From contig SCOE01000046.1 of assembly GCA_005503065.1 (NCBI GenBank), forward strand, positions 1-42,238: a stretch of 42,238 bases of DNA. Direction: 5' to 3'. This stretch comes from Comamonadaceae bacterium ALPHA2B. Lineage in GTDB: Bacteria; Pseudomonadota; Gammaproteobacteria; Burkholderiales; Burkholderiaceae_C. A program made the position numbers and the translations under genes. Shown one piece after another: positions 7,557 to 15,408 of the stretch (positions within the stretch are counted from its first letter, which is position 1; each line of letters opens with the position of its first letter). The notes under the pieces were generated by a model. The model was not told where the DNA came from and did no database searches. It saw only the letters and a list, made by a program, of their open reading frames with translations.

Positions 7557-8710
7557 GCCTGCGCGTGCTGGCCGGCGCGGCCGCCGCCCTGGCACTCGCC
7601 CTTGGCCCCCCCCAGGCCGGGGCCGCAGGCGCGGAGGACGCACCTTCGGCAGCCGCTGCCGAGGCGCCCTGCGACCAGGCCGCGTCCGGCCGTTGCTTCA
7701 TCGGCTTCGAGCTGCCCGGCGCCGCGGGCCGGCTCCACTACTACGCTTCGCGCGGTGATGCGGGCACCGCCGAAGCAGGCACGGCGCCGACCACGGCGCT
7801 GCTCGTGATGCATGGCCACCCGCGCGACGCCAACCGCAGCTTCGACGCCGGTCTGCGCGCGGCCCGTGCGGCCGGCCGGCTCGGCGACACGCTGGTCGTC
7901 GCGCCGCTGTTCCAGGTCGGCGATGCCGACGCCGCGCGCTGCCGCACGCGCGGCGTGCCGGCCGCCGAGCCGGGCGATGCGCTGTGGACCTGCGGCGGCT
8001 GGCTGGAAGGCGCGCCCTCGATCGGCGCCAGGCCGATCGGCGCCTTCGCCGCGCTGGACGCGCTCGTCGCCGAGCTGCACCGCCGCTGGCCCAGCCTGCA
8101 GACCGTGACGCTGGCGGGCTTCTCGGCCGGTGCGCAGATGCTGCAGCACGGCGTCGGCTTCGCGGCCGATCCGCCGCCCGGCCTGAGGCTGCGCTATGTG
8201 ATCGCCGACCCCGGCAGCTGGCTCTACTTCGACCCCGCACGGCCGCAGCCGCAGCGCGGCGGCCAGGACGTCGACTGGGAGGCCTGCGGCCGCGGCGACA
8301 CATTTCCCGGCGACTGCAGCTTCGCGCTGCAAGCTCCCGACGGCGCCGCCTGCCCGGGCCACGACCGATGGAAGTACGGCACCGGCAGCCTGCCCGCGGC
8401 GCTCGGCCGCGACGCGGCGCAGGCGCGCGCACGCTATGCGGCCGCCGAGATCCACTACGTCGAGGGCGCACTCGACAGCAGCGCCGACAAGGGCACCTAC
8501 TACCCGATCCTCGACAAGTCCTGCGCGGCGATGCTGCAGGGTCCCTACCGTCTGCAGCGCGGCGTGGCCTATGCAGCCTACGACCGCGCGCTGCTCGCGC
8601 CCGCCCAGGCGCGCCAGGTCACGGTGGTGCCGGGCTGCGCGCACGACGTGGGCTGCGTGCTGCCGTCCGACGCGGCGCGCGCGGTGCTGTTCCCCACGCC
8701 GAGACGATGA
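7553..8710 (+). CDS. Secreted alpha/beta-hydrolase
   Basis: The 385-aa protein has an N-terminal signal peptide (VLAGAAAALALALGPPQAGAA) and an alpha/beta-hydrolase fold. Visible parts are the LLVMHGHP oxyanion-hole region, the nucleophile elbow GFSAGA with Ser191, and a late CAHDVGC segment that supplies a plausible catalytic His. Many cysteines (for example in CGGWLEG, EACGRG, GDCSFA, GAACPG and DKSCAA) suggest disulfides in a periplasmic or secreted enzyme. It resembles PHB-depolymerase or esterase-like proteins annotated as hypothetical; the substrate cannot be read from the sequence. It overlaps CHMI upstream and mnmH downstream by 4 nt each, so the three are probably one transcript. Confidence 0.75.
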   Translation: MSLRVLAGAAAALALALGPPQAGAAGAEDAPSAAAAEAPCDQAASGRCFIGFELPGAAGRLHYYASRGDAGTAEAGTAPTTALLVMHGHPRDANRSFDAGLRAARAAGRLGDTLVVAPLFQVGDADAARCRTRGVPAAEPGDALWTCGGWLEGAPSIGARPIGAFAALDALVAELHRRWPSLQTVTLAGFSAGAQMLQHGVGFAADPPPGLRLRYVIADPGSWLYFDPARPQPQRGGQDVDWEACGRGDTFPGDCSFALQAPDGAACPGHDRWKYGTGSLPAALGRDAAQARARYAAAEIHYVEGALDSSADKGTYYPILDKSCAAMLQGPYRLQRGVAYAAYDRALLAPAQARQVTVVPGCAHDVGCVLPSDAARAVLFPTPRR

Positions 8711-9771
8711 GCCACCGCCAGCCCACCCGCGTCGCCGACATCGCCGGCTTCGACACCTTGATCGACGCGCGCTCGCCCTCGGAGTTCGCGCTCGACCACA
8801 TCCCCGGCGCCATCAACTGCCCGGTGCTCGACGACGAGGAGCGCCGCATCGTCGGCACGATCTACAAGCAGACCGGCGCCTTCGAAGCCCGGCGCGTCGG
8901 CGGCGCGATGGTGGCCGCCAACCTGGCGCGGCACCTGCGCGAGCATTTCGCCGAGCGGCCCGCCCACTGGAAGCCGCTGGTCTACTGCTGGCGCGGCGGC
9001 CTGCGCAGCGGCTCGATGGTGAACTGGCTGCGCCTGGTCGGCTGGGACGCGCAGCAGCTCGCGGGCGGCTACAAGAGCTGGCGCCGCCACGTCATCGAAC
9101 GCATCGCCCAGGCCTGCCCGGCCCTGCCGCTGGTGGTGCTGTGCGGCGCCACGGGCAGCGCCAAGACCCGCCTGCTGCAGCGCATGGCCGAGGGCGGCGC
9201 GCAGGTGCTGGACCTGGAGGGCCTGGCGCGTCATCGGGGATCATTGCTGGGTGCGCTGCACGGCGTGCCGCAGCCGTCGCAGAAGCATTTCGAGACCCTG
9301 CTCGCGCAGCAGCTCGAGCGCTTCGACCTTCACCGCCCCGTCTTCACCGAAGGCGAGAGCCCGCGCATCGGCCGTATCGCGCTGCCGCAGCAGCTGGTCG
9401 ATCGCATGCGCGACGCGCCCTGCATCGAGGTGCAGGCCACGCCCGAGGCGCGGCTGGCCTACCTGCTGCGCGACTACGCCGACCTGGGCGAGGACCGCGA
9501 GGCGCTGGCGCAGCTGATGGCGCACTTCAAGGAAGCGCAGGGCAAGACGACGGTGCAGCGCTGGCAGGACTGGGCGCGCGCCGGCGAGCTGCCCGCCCTC
9601 TTCGACGAGCTGATGCGGCTGCACTACGACCCGCACTACGAGCGTTCGCAGGCCAGACACTTCCGGCGCTGGGAGCAGCGGCTGGCGGTGCCGGCGGACG
9701 ACCTGTCGGAGACGGCGCTCGACGGCCTGGTGCCACGGATGCTAACGGCCGCGAGCCCCTCCGATCCATAG
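8707..9771 (+). CDS. mnmH: tRNA 2-selenouridine synthase
   Basis: The 354-aa enzyme (MnmH/SelU/YbbB) replaces sulfur by selenium in 2-thiouridine at the wobble position of Glu, Gln and Lys tRNAs, using selenophosphate. The N-terminal rhodanese domain has the active-site Cys94 in VYCWRGGLRSGS. A P-loop follows (GATGSAKT, residues 147-154), and then the family-specific domain with SQKHFETLLAQQLE and the EGESPRIGR segment. It starts at ATG 8707, overlapping the hydrolase stop. It converges on selD, which makes its selenium donor. Only a 66-bp intergenic stretch filled by a repeat separates the two genes. Confidence 0.95.
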   Translation: MSHRQPTRVADIAGFDTLIDARSPSEFALDHIPGAINCPVLDDEERRIVGTIYKQTGAFEARRVGGAMVAANLARHLREHFAERPAHWKPLVYCWRGGLRSGSMVNWLRLVGWDAQQLAGGYKSWRRHVIERIAQACPALPLVVLCGATGSAKTRLLQRMAEGGAQVLDLEGLARHRGSLLGALHGVPQPSQKHFETLLAQQLERFDLHRPVFTEGESPRIGRIALPQQLVDRMRDAPCIEVQATPEARLAYLLRDYADLGEDREALAQLMAHFKEAQGKTTVQRWQDWARAGELPALFDELMRLHYDPHYERSQARHFRRWEQRLAVPADDLSETALDGLVPRMLTAASPSDP

Positions 9772-9833
9772 ACAAAAATGGCCGCAGCGCCCACGGGGCG
9801 GGCGCAAGCAGCTATCGAAAAGATAGCAAACGG
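9771..9833 (+). repeat. Dispersed hairpin repeat (family A), intergenic copy between mnmH and selD
   Basis: This is the clearest copy. It has an A-rich start, GGCCGCAGCGCCC, a GC-rich centre, then CAGCTATC-GAAAA-GATAGCAAA. GCTATC (9811-9816) and GATAGC (9822-9827) form a 6-bp stem. It overlaps the mnmH stop codon and fills the gap to the convergent selD stop, where a hairpin could serve as a shared transcript end. I recall this element type from Comamonadaceae genomes. Confidence 0.8.
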
Positions 9834-9837
9834 TTTC

Positions 9838-10893
9838 TCAGTCGACCACGACCTGCGGCGCACCCGGCGCCATGCGCCCGACCACCGCCGCTTCGCCGAA
9901 GCCGCCCTGCGCGAACATCGCCAGCACCTGCTCGGCGGCTTCGGGGGCGCAGGCCACGAGCAGCCCGCCCGAGGTCTGCGGATCGGTCAGCAACGCACGC
10001 AGCACCGAATCGTTCTCCAGGCCCTTCACGTCCGTCCCGTACGACGCCCAATTGCGCCCTGAAGCGCCCGTGACGGTGCCGCGCCCCGCCAGCGCCTGGA
10101 CGCCGGGCAGCCAGCGCAGCGCCCTGGCGTCGATGTGCGCGCTCAAGCCGGCGCCCCGCGCCAGTTCCAGCGTGTGGCCCAGCAGGCCGAAGCCGGTGAC
10201 GTCGGTCAGCGCGTGCACGCCGGGCAGGCGCGCGAGTTCGGTGCCGGGGCGGTTGAGCTTCGTCGTCGCGGCCACCATCGCAGCGTAGCCGTCGGCGTCG
10301 AGCTCGCCCTTCTTCAGCGCCGCCGACAGGATGCCCACGCCCAGCGGCTTGCCCAGGATCAGCACGTCGCCGGCCTGCGCGGTGGCGTTGCGCTTGAGGT
10401 GCTCGATCTCCACGATGCCGATGCCCACCAGGCCGTAGATGGGCTCCACGGAATCGATGGAATGCCCGCCTGCCAGGGGAATGCCGGCTTCGCGGCACAC
10501 CGACTCGCCGCCTTCCAGGATCCTCGCGATCACCTCGTGCGGCAGCACGTTGATCGGCATGCCCACGATGGCCAGCGCCATCAGCGGCTGCGCGCCCATG
10601 GCGTACAGGTCCGACAGCGCATTGGTCGCGGCGATGCGGCCGAAGTCGCGCGGGTCGTCGACGATGGGCATGAAGAAGTCGGTGGTCGCGACGATGGCCT
10701 GTCGCTCGTTGATGCGGTAGACGGCGGCATCGTCCGCCGTCTCGGTGCCCACCAGCAGGTCGGGGAAGACCATGGGCGGCAGGCTGCTTCTGGCAAGCAG
10801 GGCGGACAGTACGCCGGGGGCGATCTTGCAGCCGCAGCCCCCGCCGTGGGACAGGGAGGTGAGGCGCGGGGTGGAGTCGGTGGCAGCGGTCAT
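9838..10893 (-). CDS. selD: Selenide, water dikinase (selenophosphate synthetase)
   Basis: The 351-aa enzyme makes monoselenophosphate from selenide and ATP, the donor for selenocysteine, selenouridine and other selenium chemistry. The N-terminal HGGGCGCK motif holds Cys20 (E. coli Cys17) and Lys23 (E. coli Lys20), so this is the Cys form, not a selenoprotein. Further family segments are VGTETADDAAVYRI, the TTDFFMPIVDDPRDFGRIAA metal/ATP site, GGHSIDSVEPIYGL and DVTGFGLLGH. I chose ATG 10893. An in-frame GTG at 10920 overlaps the stop of the upstream ferritin-like gene (GTGA) and would add nine residues; neither start has a strong Shine-Dalgarno. It is the last gene of a four-gene minus-strand operon. 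Confidence 0.95.
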   Translation of the reverse strand: MTAATDSTPRLTSLSHGGGCGCKIAPGVLSALLARSSLPPMVFPDLLVGTETADDAAVYRINERQAIVATTDFFMPIVDDPRDFGRIAATNALSDLYAMGAQPLMALAIVGMPINVLPHEVIARILEGGESVCREAGIPLAGGHSIDSVEPIYGLVGIGIVEIEHLKRNATAQAGDVLILGKPLGVGILSAALKKGELDADGYAAMVAATTKLNRPGTELARLPGVHALTDVTGFGLLGHTLELARGAGLSAHIDARALRWLPGVQALAGRGTVTGASGRNWASYGTDVKGLENDSVLRALLTDPQTSGGLLVACAPEAAEQVLAMFAQGGFGEAAVVGRMAPGAPQVVVD

Positions 10894-10916
10894 GGGCGTC
10901 GGGTCGGGGAAGGGAT

Positions 10917-12158
10917 TCACATGAAGTTTCGCGTATGCAGCGCCGACAGGCGCTCGGCCTCGGCGCGGTCGAAGCCCAGGCGCAGCAGGCGCGTGAAACG
11001 GCCGTCGGCCATCTCCCGCATGAGCTGCTGCACCTTGGCAAAGCCCGAGGCGACCGCCTGGGGCGTCAGGCTGCCGGCGCCGATGAGCACCAGGGCGTCG
11101 AACACCTCTTCGTTGAGGCCCGCGGTGCCGGCCAGGCTGTCGTGCCGCGCCTCCACGGCCTGGGCCAGACGTCCGCGCAGGGCGGGCTCCTGCTGCAGGC
11201 GGTACAGCAGGTGCGACATGCCCAGCGCCACGTGGCGCGCCTCGTCGCGGGCGGCGAGCTTCGCGATCTGCCGCGTGAGCGGGTCGGGCGCGTGCGCGGC
11301 CAAGAACTGCAGCAGGTTGACGAAGGTGCCCTCGCCCAGCACCGACAGCAGGAAGCCGGCGACGGAGAAGTCCGGCTCGTCGAGCAGGCTCTTGAGCGAG
11401 GCCTGGCCCCCCGCGGTCGAGAGGGCCGGCTCGCCGCCGCCCATCCGGATGCGCCGGTTGAACACCTCGATGTGCCGCGCCTCGTCGGCCACCTGGATCG
11501 CCAGCGCGGCCTGGAGTTCACGGTAGTGCGGATGGATCTGGCCGAGGAAGCGCGCGGGCACCAGCAGCGCGGCGTTCTCGTTCTCGACCATGTAGGTCAT
11601 GACCTGGCGGACCGCGGCCTCCACTTCGGGCAGATGCGTGAAGCTCACGTTCCAGTCCAGCGCGGCCTCCGGGTCCCATTGCGCGCCCACGGCCTGCGCA
11701 TACAGCTCGGCGGCGTTCTCGGCCCACAGCTCGTCCTTGCGGTCGAGTCGGAAGGCGATGTCGGGCGAGCCGGCCTCCACGCGCGCGCCGCGGGCCGCCA
11801 GGCCCCAGTGTGCGGGCGCATGCGGCAGCACCGCGCCCTCGGCGTGCGGGTCGGCATGGCCGGTGTGCGCGGCGTCGCGCCAACGGCCGGCTTCGGCGGT
11901 GCCGGGGGTGATCGAGGCGATGCGGTCCGGCTTGTCTGCCAGGGGGCGAGGAAGTGCGATCCACGTCAACGTGTGCCCCTGCGCGCGGCACCAGTCGGCG
12001 AGCTGCGCCTGCCAGCCGGGCGCATGCCCCGTCACGCGCAGCGACTCGCCCCGGGGCAAGGCCGCCAGCGCGTGCCGCACCAGCAGGTGCGCGCCGGCGT
12101 CGAAGCCCAGCGACTCAATATCGATAGTCGGCAGCGACGATGTGTCCACGCTCGTCAT
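10917..12158 (-). CDS. Diiron ferritin-like protein with degenerate TusA-like N-terminus
   Basis: The 413-aa protein has two parts. Residues about 10-70 resemble the TusA/SirA fold (IDIESLGFDAGAHLLVRHAL, then PRGESLRV), but Phe-Asp-Ala stands where TusA has its catalytic CPxP, so persulfide transfer by that residue is not possible; only Cys57 remains. After a His/Pro-rich linker (100-125), residues about 165-330 form a ferritin-like four-helix bundle. It has a complete diiron ligand set: Glu192 or 194, Glu226 and His229 in DEARH, Glu276 in LGEGTF, and Glu306 and His309 in the second DEARH. Such sites activate O2. It overlaps the upstream binding-protein gene by 44 nt and touches selD downstream. 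An oxygenase acting in sulfur or selenium metabolism is inferred from context only. Confidence 0.75.
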   Translation of the reverse strand: MTSVDTSSLPTIDIESLGFDAGAHLLVRHALAALPRGESLRVTGHAPGWQAQLADWCRAQGHTLTWIALPRPLADKPDRIASITPGTAEAGRWRDAAHTGHADPHAEGAVLPHAPAHWGLAARGARVEAGSPDIAFRLDRKDELWAENAAELYAQAVGAQWDPEAALDWNVSFTHLPEVEAAVRQVMTYMVENENAALLVPARFLGQIHPHYRELQAALAIQVADEARHIEVFNRRIRMGGGEPALSTAGGQASLKSLLDEPDFSVAGFLLSVLGEGTFVNLLQFLAAHAPDPLTRQIAKLAARDEARHVALGMSHLLYRLQQEPALRGRLAQAVEARHDSLAGTAGLNEEVFDALVLIGAGSLTPQAVASGFAKVQQLMREMADGRFTRLLRLGFDRAEAERLSALHTRNFM

Positions 12159-12987
12159 AGAAGCCCTGTTCGGTGGCGGCGCGCTCCAGTAGGTGGAAGC
12201 CGCCGGCGCGGCCCTCGCGCCACTGCTTCAGGCCTTCCAGTTCCAGCAGCGGGCGCACCTTGGCATCGTTCCAGTCCATGGCCAGCAGCAGTTCGGCAAA
12301 GCGCTTCGTGGCGGCGGCGTCCACGCCGGGGCTCACGGTCATCGTGCAGTGGTCGTACAGCCCCGTGGTGGCCAGCACGCGCGTGCCGCCCGCCGGGAGC
12401 GTGCCTTCCTTGGCGAAGGCGCGGTGGTTGCCCGCGATCATCCAGCTCGCGGCCACCTCGCCGGCCAGCATCGCGACGGCCGCATCGCGCTCGCCGCCGA
12501 TGTGGTCGCCGTGCTTGCCGCCCAGCACGTCGAAGCGGCGCACCTCGTAGTCCTTGCCGGGCACGAGGCCGCCCTCGTGCTGCAGATGGTCCAGCGGGAT
12601 CAGCGTGGCCTGCGGCGAATCGATGGCGCCGAAGCCGACCGTCCTGCCCCTGAGGTCGGCCAGCGACTGCACCGGGCTGTCGGCCTTGACCACGAGCACG
12701 GACTGCAGGTCCTGGTCGGTGTCGCGCATCACCAAAGACTGCACGGCCTGGCCGCGCGCACGCGCCATGCGGTCGGCGCGCACCCAGGCGAGCGGCGAGT
12801 TCCAGGCGAAGGCGATGTCGCCGGTGAACTGCGCCTGCACCTGGGTCTCGTAGTTCGAGTAGAGGATGTAGTCCATCGCGAAGCCGCGCTCGCCCAGGTA
12901 GGTCTTGAAGCCTTCCCAGATGGTGACGACCTTGGGCGCGTAGGCGACGGCGCCGAGCATGAAGGGTGGGGGTTGGAGTTGAGGCAT
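12115..12987 (-). CDS. PhnD/transferrin-fold substrate-binding protein without signal peptide
   Basis: The 290-aa protein has the two-lobed type 2 periplasmic-binding fold typical of PhnD-like proteins: FMLGAVAYAPKVVTIWEGF, then QFTGDIAFAWNSPLAWVRAD, VVKADSPVQSLADLRGRTVGF and an IDSPQATLIPLDHL segment. Periplasmic relatives bind phosphonate or other oxyanions for an ABC importer. Here there is no signal peptide from any start, and no permease or ATPase gene nearby, so it probably acts in the cytosol as a sensor or delivery protein. I chose ATG 12987 because it fits the family N-terminus. A GTG at 13020 would add 11 residues, but it abuts a dispersed repeat that would supply the ribosome site. 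It overlaps the diiron gene by 44 nt. Confidence 0.75.
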   Translation of the reverse strand: MPQLQPPPFMLGAVAYAPKVVTIWEGFKTYLGERGFAMDYILYSNYETQVQAQFTGDIAFAWNSPLAWVRADRMARARGQAVQSLVMRDTDQDLQSVLVVKADSPVQSLADLRGRTVGFGAIDSPQATLIPLDHLQHEGGLVPGKDYEVRRFDVLGGKHGDHIGGERDAAVAMLAGEVAASWMIAGNHRAFAKEGTLPAGGTRVLATTGLYDHCTMTVSPGVDAAATKRFAELLLAMDWNDAKVRPLLELEGLKQWREGRAGGFHLLERAATEQGFYDERGHIVAADYRY

Positions 12988-13019
12988 GGGAAGCGGTTGT
13001 TCGGTCAGCAAATCTTTCA

Positions 13020-13079
13020 CCGTTCAGCCTGATCCTGCCGAAGGCCGGCGCGGGGCTTCGACAGGCTCGGCCCGAACGG
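13020..13079. repeat. Inverted-repeat element (family B) between flavoprotein and binding-protein genes
   Basis: Arms 13020-13043 and 13056-13079 are imperfect inverted copies. The right arm reads CTTCGACAGGCTCGGCCCGA and ends ACGG; the left arm begins CCGTTCAGCCTGA. The loop is GC-rich. The same unit recurs at 19901-19985. It lies inside an operon, so in the mRNA it would form a strong hairpin immediately before the binding-protein gene. This matches the REP-like TTCGACAGGCTCAG elements widespread in Proteobacteria. Confidence 0.8.
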
Positions 13080-13099
13080 CCGGAGCACGGTTTCCATCG

Positions 13100-14224
13100 T
13101 CATGCGGCGGCCTTGGCCACCGCGTCGCAGAGCGCGTTGCCGATGAAGTCGTACAGCACGTCCGAGGTGGGCGCCATGATCGACGCCGCGCGCGCATCGC
13201 GGAACAGGCGCTCGATGCCCACGTCCTTGCGGAAGGCGGCGCCGCCGCAGATGCGCATGGCGGTGTCCGTCACCTCCAGCGCGGCCTCGGCGGCGCTGGC
13301 CTTCACCTCCAGCACGCGCAGCATGGTGTCGGCGCGGCCGGCGGCCATGGCCGCCAGGGCATCGTCGCGCAGCACGCGCGCCTGGTCGGCGCGGATCTGC
13401 GCACGCGCCAGGTAGGCACGCACGGTCGGCAGGTCGGAAATGCTGCCGCCGCTCTCGGCGAAGCGGTTCTTCGTGATGTGCGCCGTGGCCCGCGCGAGCA
13501 CGCCGTCCATCATGCCCACCGAGCACGATGCGATCAGCGTGACGAACACCGGCAGTTCGTCGTTGTTCATCAGCACGTCGCCCTTGCCGTCCTCGCCCAG
13601 CAGTGCGCTGGCCGGGATGCGCACGCCCTCGGCCTTGACCGGCGCCGACGCGTTCCCGCGCAGGCCCATGCCGTCGAAGGCCGCGGTGCGGGTGAGGCCC
13701 GGCGCCTTCGCGTCGACCAGCCAGATGCTGGACGGCCCCTCGCCTTCGGTCGGCCGCGACGACCACACGTACGAGTCGGCCTCCTCCGCCGACGTCACCA
13801 TGCTCTTGAAGCCGTCGAGCACCACCTGGTCGCCTTCGCGGCGCGCGGTGCCCACGGGGGCCCAGAAGTGGCTGCGCGTGCCCATCTCGGACCAGGCCAG
13901 CGTCGTGACGTGCCGGCCCGCCGCGATGGCCTGGCGCACCTCGGGCGCTCCGTATTTCTCGATCAACGCGGTGCCCGCGTAGTGCATGGTCAGCACCATG
14001 GCGGTCGAGGGGCAGTCCTGCGCGATGCGCTGCACCACCTGCGCCGCCTCGGCCAGCCCCAGGCCCAGGCCACCCACTTCCTTGCTGCTCAGCAGCCCCA
14101 GCAGCCCCGCGGCGCCCAGCGCGTCCAGGGCACGGCGCGGAAAGCGCGCCTCGCGGTCGGTGTCGGCAGCGGCGGGCGCGATGGTGTCGCGGACGATGGG
14201 TTCGAGGTCTTGGAGGTGGGACAT
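13100..14224 (-). CDS. Acyl-CoA dehydrogenase-like flavoprotein
   Basis: The 374-aa protein has the acyl-CoA dehydrogenase fold: an N-terminal helical domain (AALDALGAAGLLGLL-type segment, then GGLGLGLAEAAQVVQRIAQD), the middle FAD-binding beta domain (LAWSEMGTRSHFW and VLDGFKSMVTSAEEADSYVW), and a C-terminal bundle ending ICGGAAFRKDVGIERLFRDA. Many family members oxidise acyl-CoAs; others are FMN/FAD monooxygenases acting on sulfur compounds (DszC, SfnC type). Glu366-type catalytic base placement is not clear, so the reaction is open. It starts at ATG 14224 after AGGAA. It is the first gene of the operon leading through the binding protein and diiron protein to selD. Confidence 0.85.
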   Translation of the reverse strand: MSHLQDLEPIVRDTIAPAAADTDREARFPRRALDALGAAGLLGLLSSKEVGGLGLGLAEAAQVVQRIAQDCPSTAMVLTMHYAGTALIEKYGAPEVRQAIAAGRHVTTLAWSEMGTRSHFWAPVGTARREGDQVVLDGFKSMVTSAEEADSYVWSSRPTEGEGPSSIWLVDAKAPGLTRTAAFDGMGLRGNASAPVKAEGVRIPASALLGEDGKGDVLMNNDELPVFVTLIASCSVGMMDGVLARATAHITKNRFAESGGSISDLPTVRAYLARAQIRADQARVLRDDALAAMAAGRADTMLRVLEVKASAAEAALEVTDTAMRICGGAAFRKDVGIERLFRDARAASIMAPTSDVLYDFIGNALCDAVAKAAA

Positions 14225-14541
14225 GTCGGATTCCTGCAGGGGACACGGTGGGCATCCGTGTGCGGCTTGCAGGGCGCGTCCGGCGGCGGCGGTCCGGGCG
14301 CGGCGCATCGGGTGCACGCAGGCCCGCTCCGGCGCGACATCGGTGCAGACCTGCAACGGCGACTCACGAACGGCGAAGCATCGGCCACCCGGCGGGCGGC
14401 CCGGGCCATTATGGCCATGCATCGCGTCGCCTGCCCAGTGCGCCGCCGGGGTGCCGGGGCTTTTCCGCCGACGCCGCGAACGCATGGACTCTGGGATGAT
14501 GGCGGCCGGGCCCTGCCGAACAGGCCACAGGAGATCCAGCG
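14225..14541. other. Divergent intergenic region between flavoprotein and Coq4-like genes
   Basis: This 317-bp stretch has no convincing ORF. It must hold the promoters for the minus-strand selenium-linked operon and for the plus-strand Coq4-like gene. I see one short palindrome, GGCCAT-T-ATGGCC at 14404-14416, and a weak -10-like GATGAT near 14496 on the plus strand. No strong -35 is recognisable. Confidence 0.4.
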
Positions 14542-15294
14542 ATGAAGTACAGCACCACCATCTCGGGCTCATACAAGCGCGATGTGCCCGCCGCCCTGCG
14601 CGCCGTGCGCGCGCTCATGCGCGACGCCAATGCCACCGAGCAGGTCTTCATCATCATGCGGTCGCTCAACGGGCCGGTGCTGCCGGTCAACCTGGCGCGG
14701 CTCATCAGCACCGAGGCGGGTGCGCGGCAGGTGTACCGCCGCACCGAACTGGTCGAGCGACTTTGCGACCCGGCCTTCGTCGCGAGCTTCGCGCCCGGCA
14801 CCGTGGGCGCGGCGTACCGGGAGTTCCTCCAGAAGACCGGCTACTCGGCCGCCGGCCTGGCCGATGCCTCCAACCCGGAAGGCCACGCGCTGGTCGAGCA
14901 TCCGCACGCCTGGCTCGGGCGCCGCGTGCGCGACGTCCACGACATCTGGCACGTGCTCACGGGCTACCAGGCCGACGAGCCGCTCGGCGAGGCCTGCCTG
15001 GTCGGCTTCAGCTTCGCGCAGACGCGCGGCAAGGGCTGGGCCGTGCTGGGCATCGCGTCGGCGCTCAAGGGGCTCAAGGAGATGCACAGCCTGGTCGTGG
15101 CACGCGCGATCCTCGAGGGTTATCGGCGCGGCCGGGCCGCATCCTGGCTGCTGGGCGAGGACTACGAGGTGCTGCTGCACGAGCCGCTGGACGCGGCCCG
15201 CGCACGCCTGCGCATCGGCCCGGCACCAGCCTATGCCCGCGCCCAGGCGGCCGTGGCAGCGGCGACGCGCGCCGGCGGCACGGCCTCGGCCTGA
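14542..15294 (+). CDS. Coq4-family protein
   Basis: The 250-aa protein resembles Coq4, a ubiquinone-biosynthesis protein that in eukaryotes acts on the C1 position of the ring and organises the CoQ complex. The key segment is VRDVHDIWHVLTGY, giving the HDxxH metal motif with a following acidic run (QADEPLGE). SFAQTRGKGWAVLGIASAL and the C-terminal RGRAASWLLGEDYEVLLHEP segment also fit. Bacterial homologues are often annotated only as Coq4-family; a role in quinone synthesis here is inferred. The start ATG 14542 has AGGAGA about 8 nt upstream. No other ubi genes lie nearby. Confidence 0.8.
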   Translation: MKYSTTISGSYKRDVPAALRAVRALMRDANATEQVFIIMRSLNGPVLPVNLARLISTEAGARQVYRRTELVERLCDPAFVASFAPGTVGAAYREFLQKTGYSAAGLADASNPEGHALVEHPHAWLGRRVRDVHDIWHVLTGYQADEPLGEACLVGFSFAQTRGKGWAVLGIASALKGLKEMHSLVVARAILEGYRRGRAASWLLGEDYEVLLHEPLDAARARLRIGPAPAYARAQAAVAAATRAGGTASA

Positions 15295-15408
15295 GCGCCC
15301 CGGTGGGGCTTGGGGTCGGCGCGCTGACCTCGGCGCATGCAGCGTGAATAATCGGCCACCCGCCGTATGACGGCGACAACGACCCACCCGCTCCAAGGAA
15401 CCGCCACC

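Noticed and set aside
9838-10893. SelD as a selenoprotein with in-frame TGA
   Set aside because: The active-site position is a cysteine (HGGGCGC) and no in-frame TGA is present.
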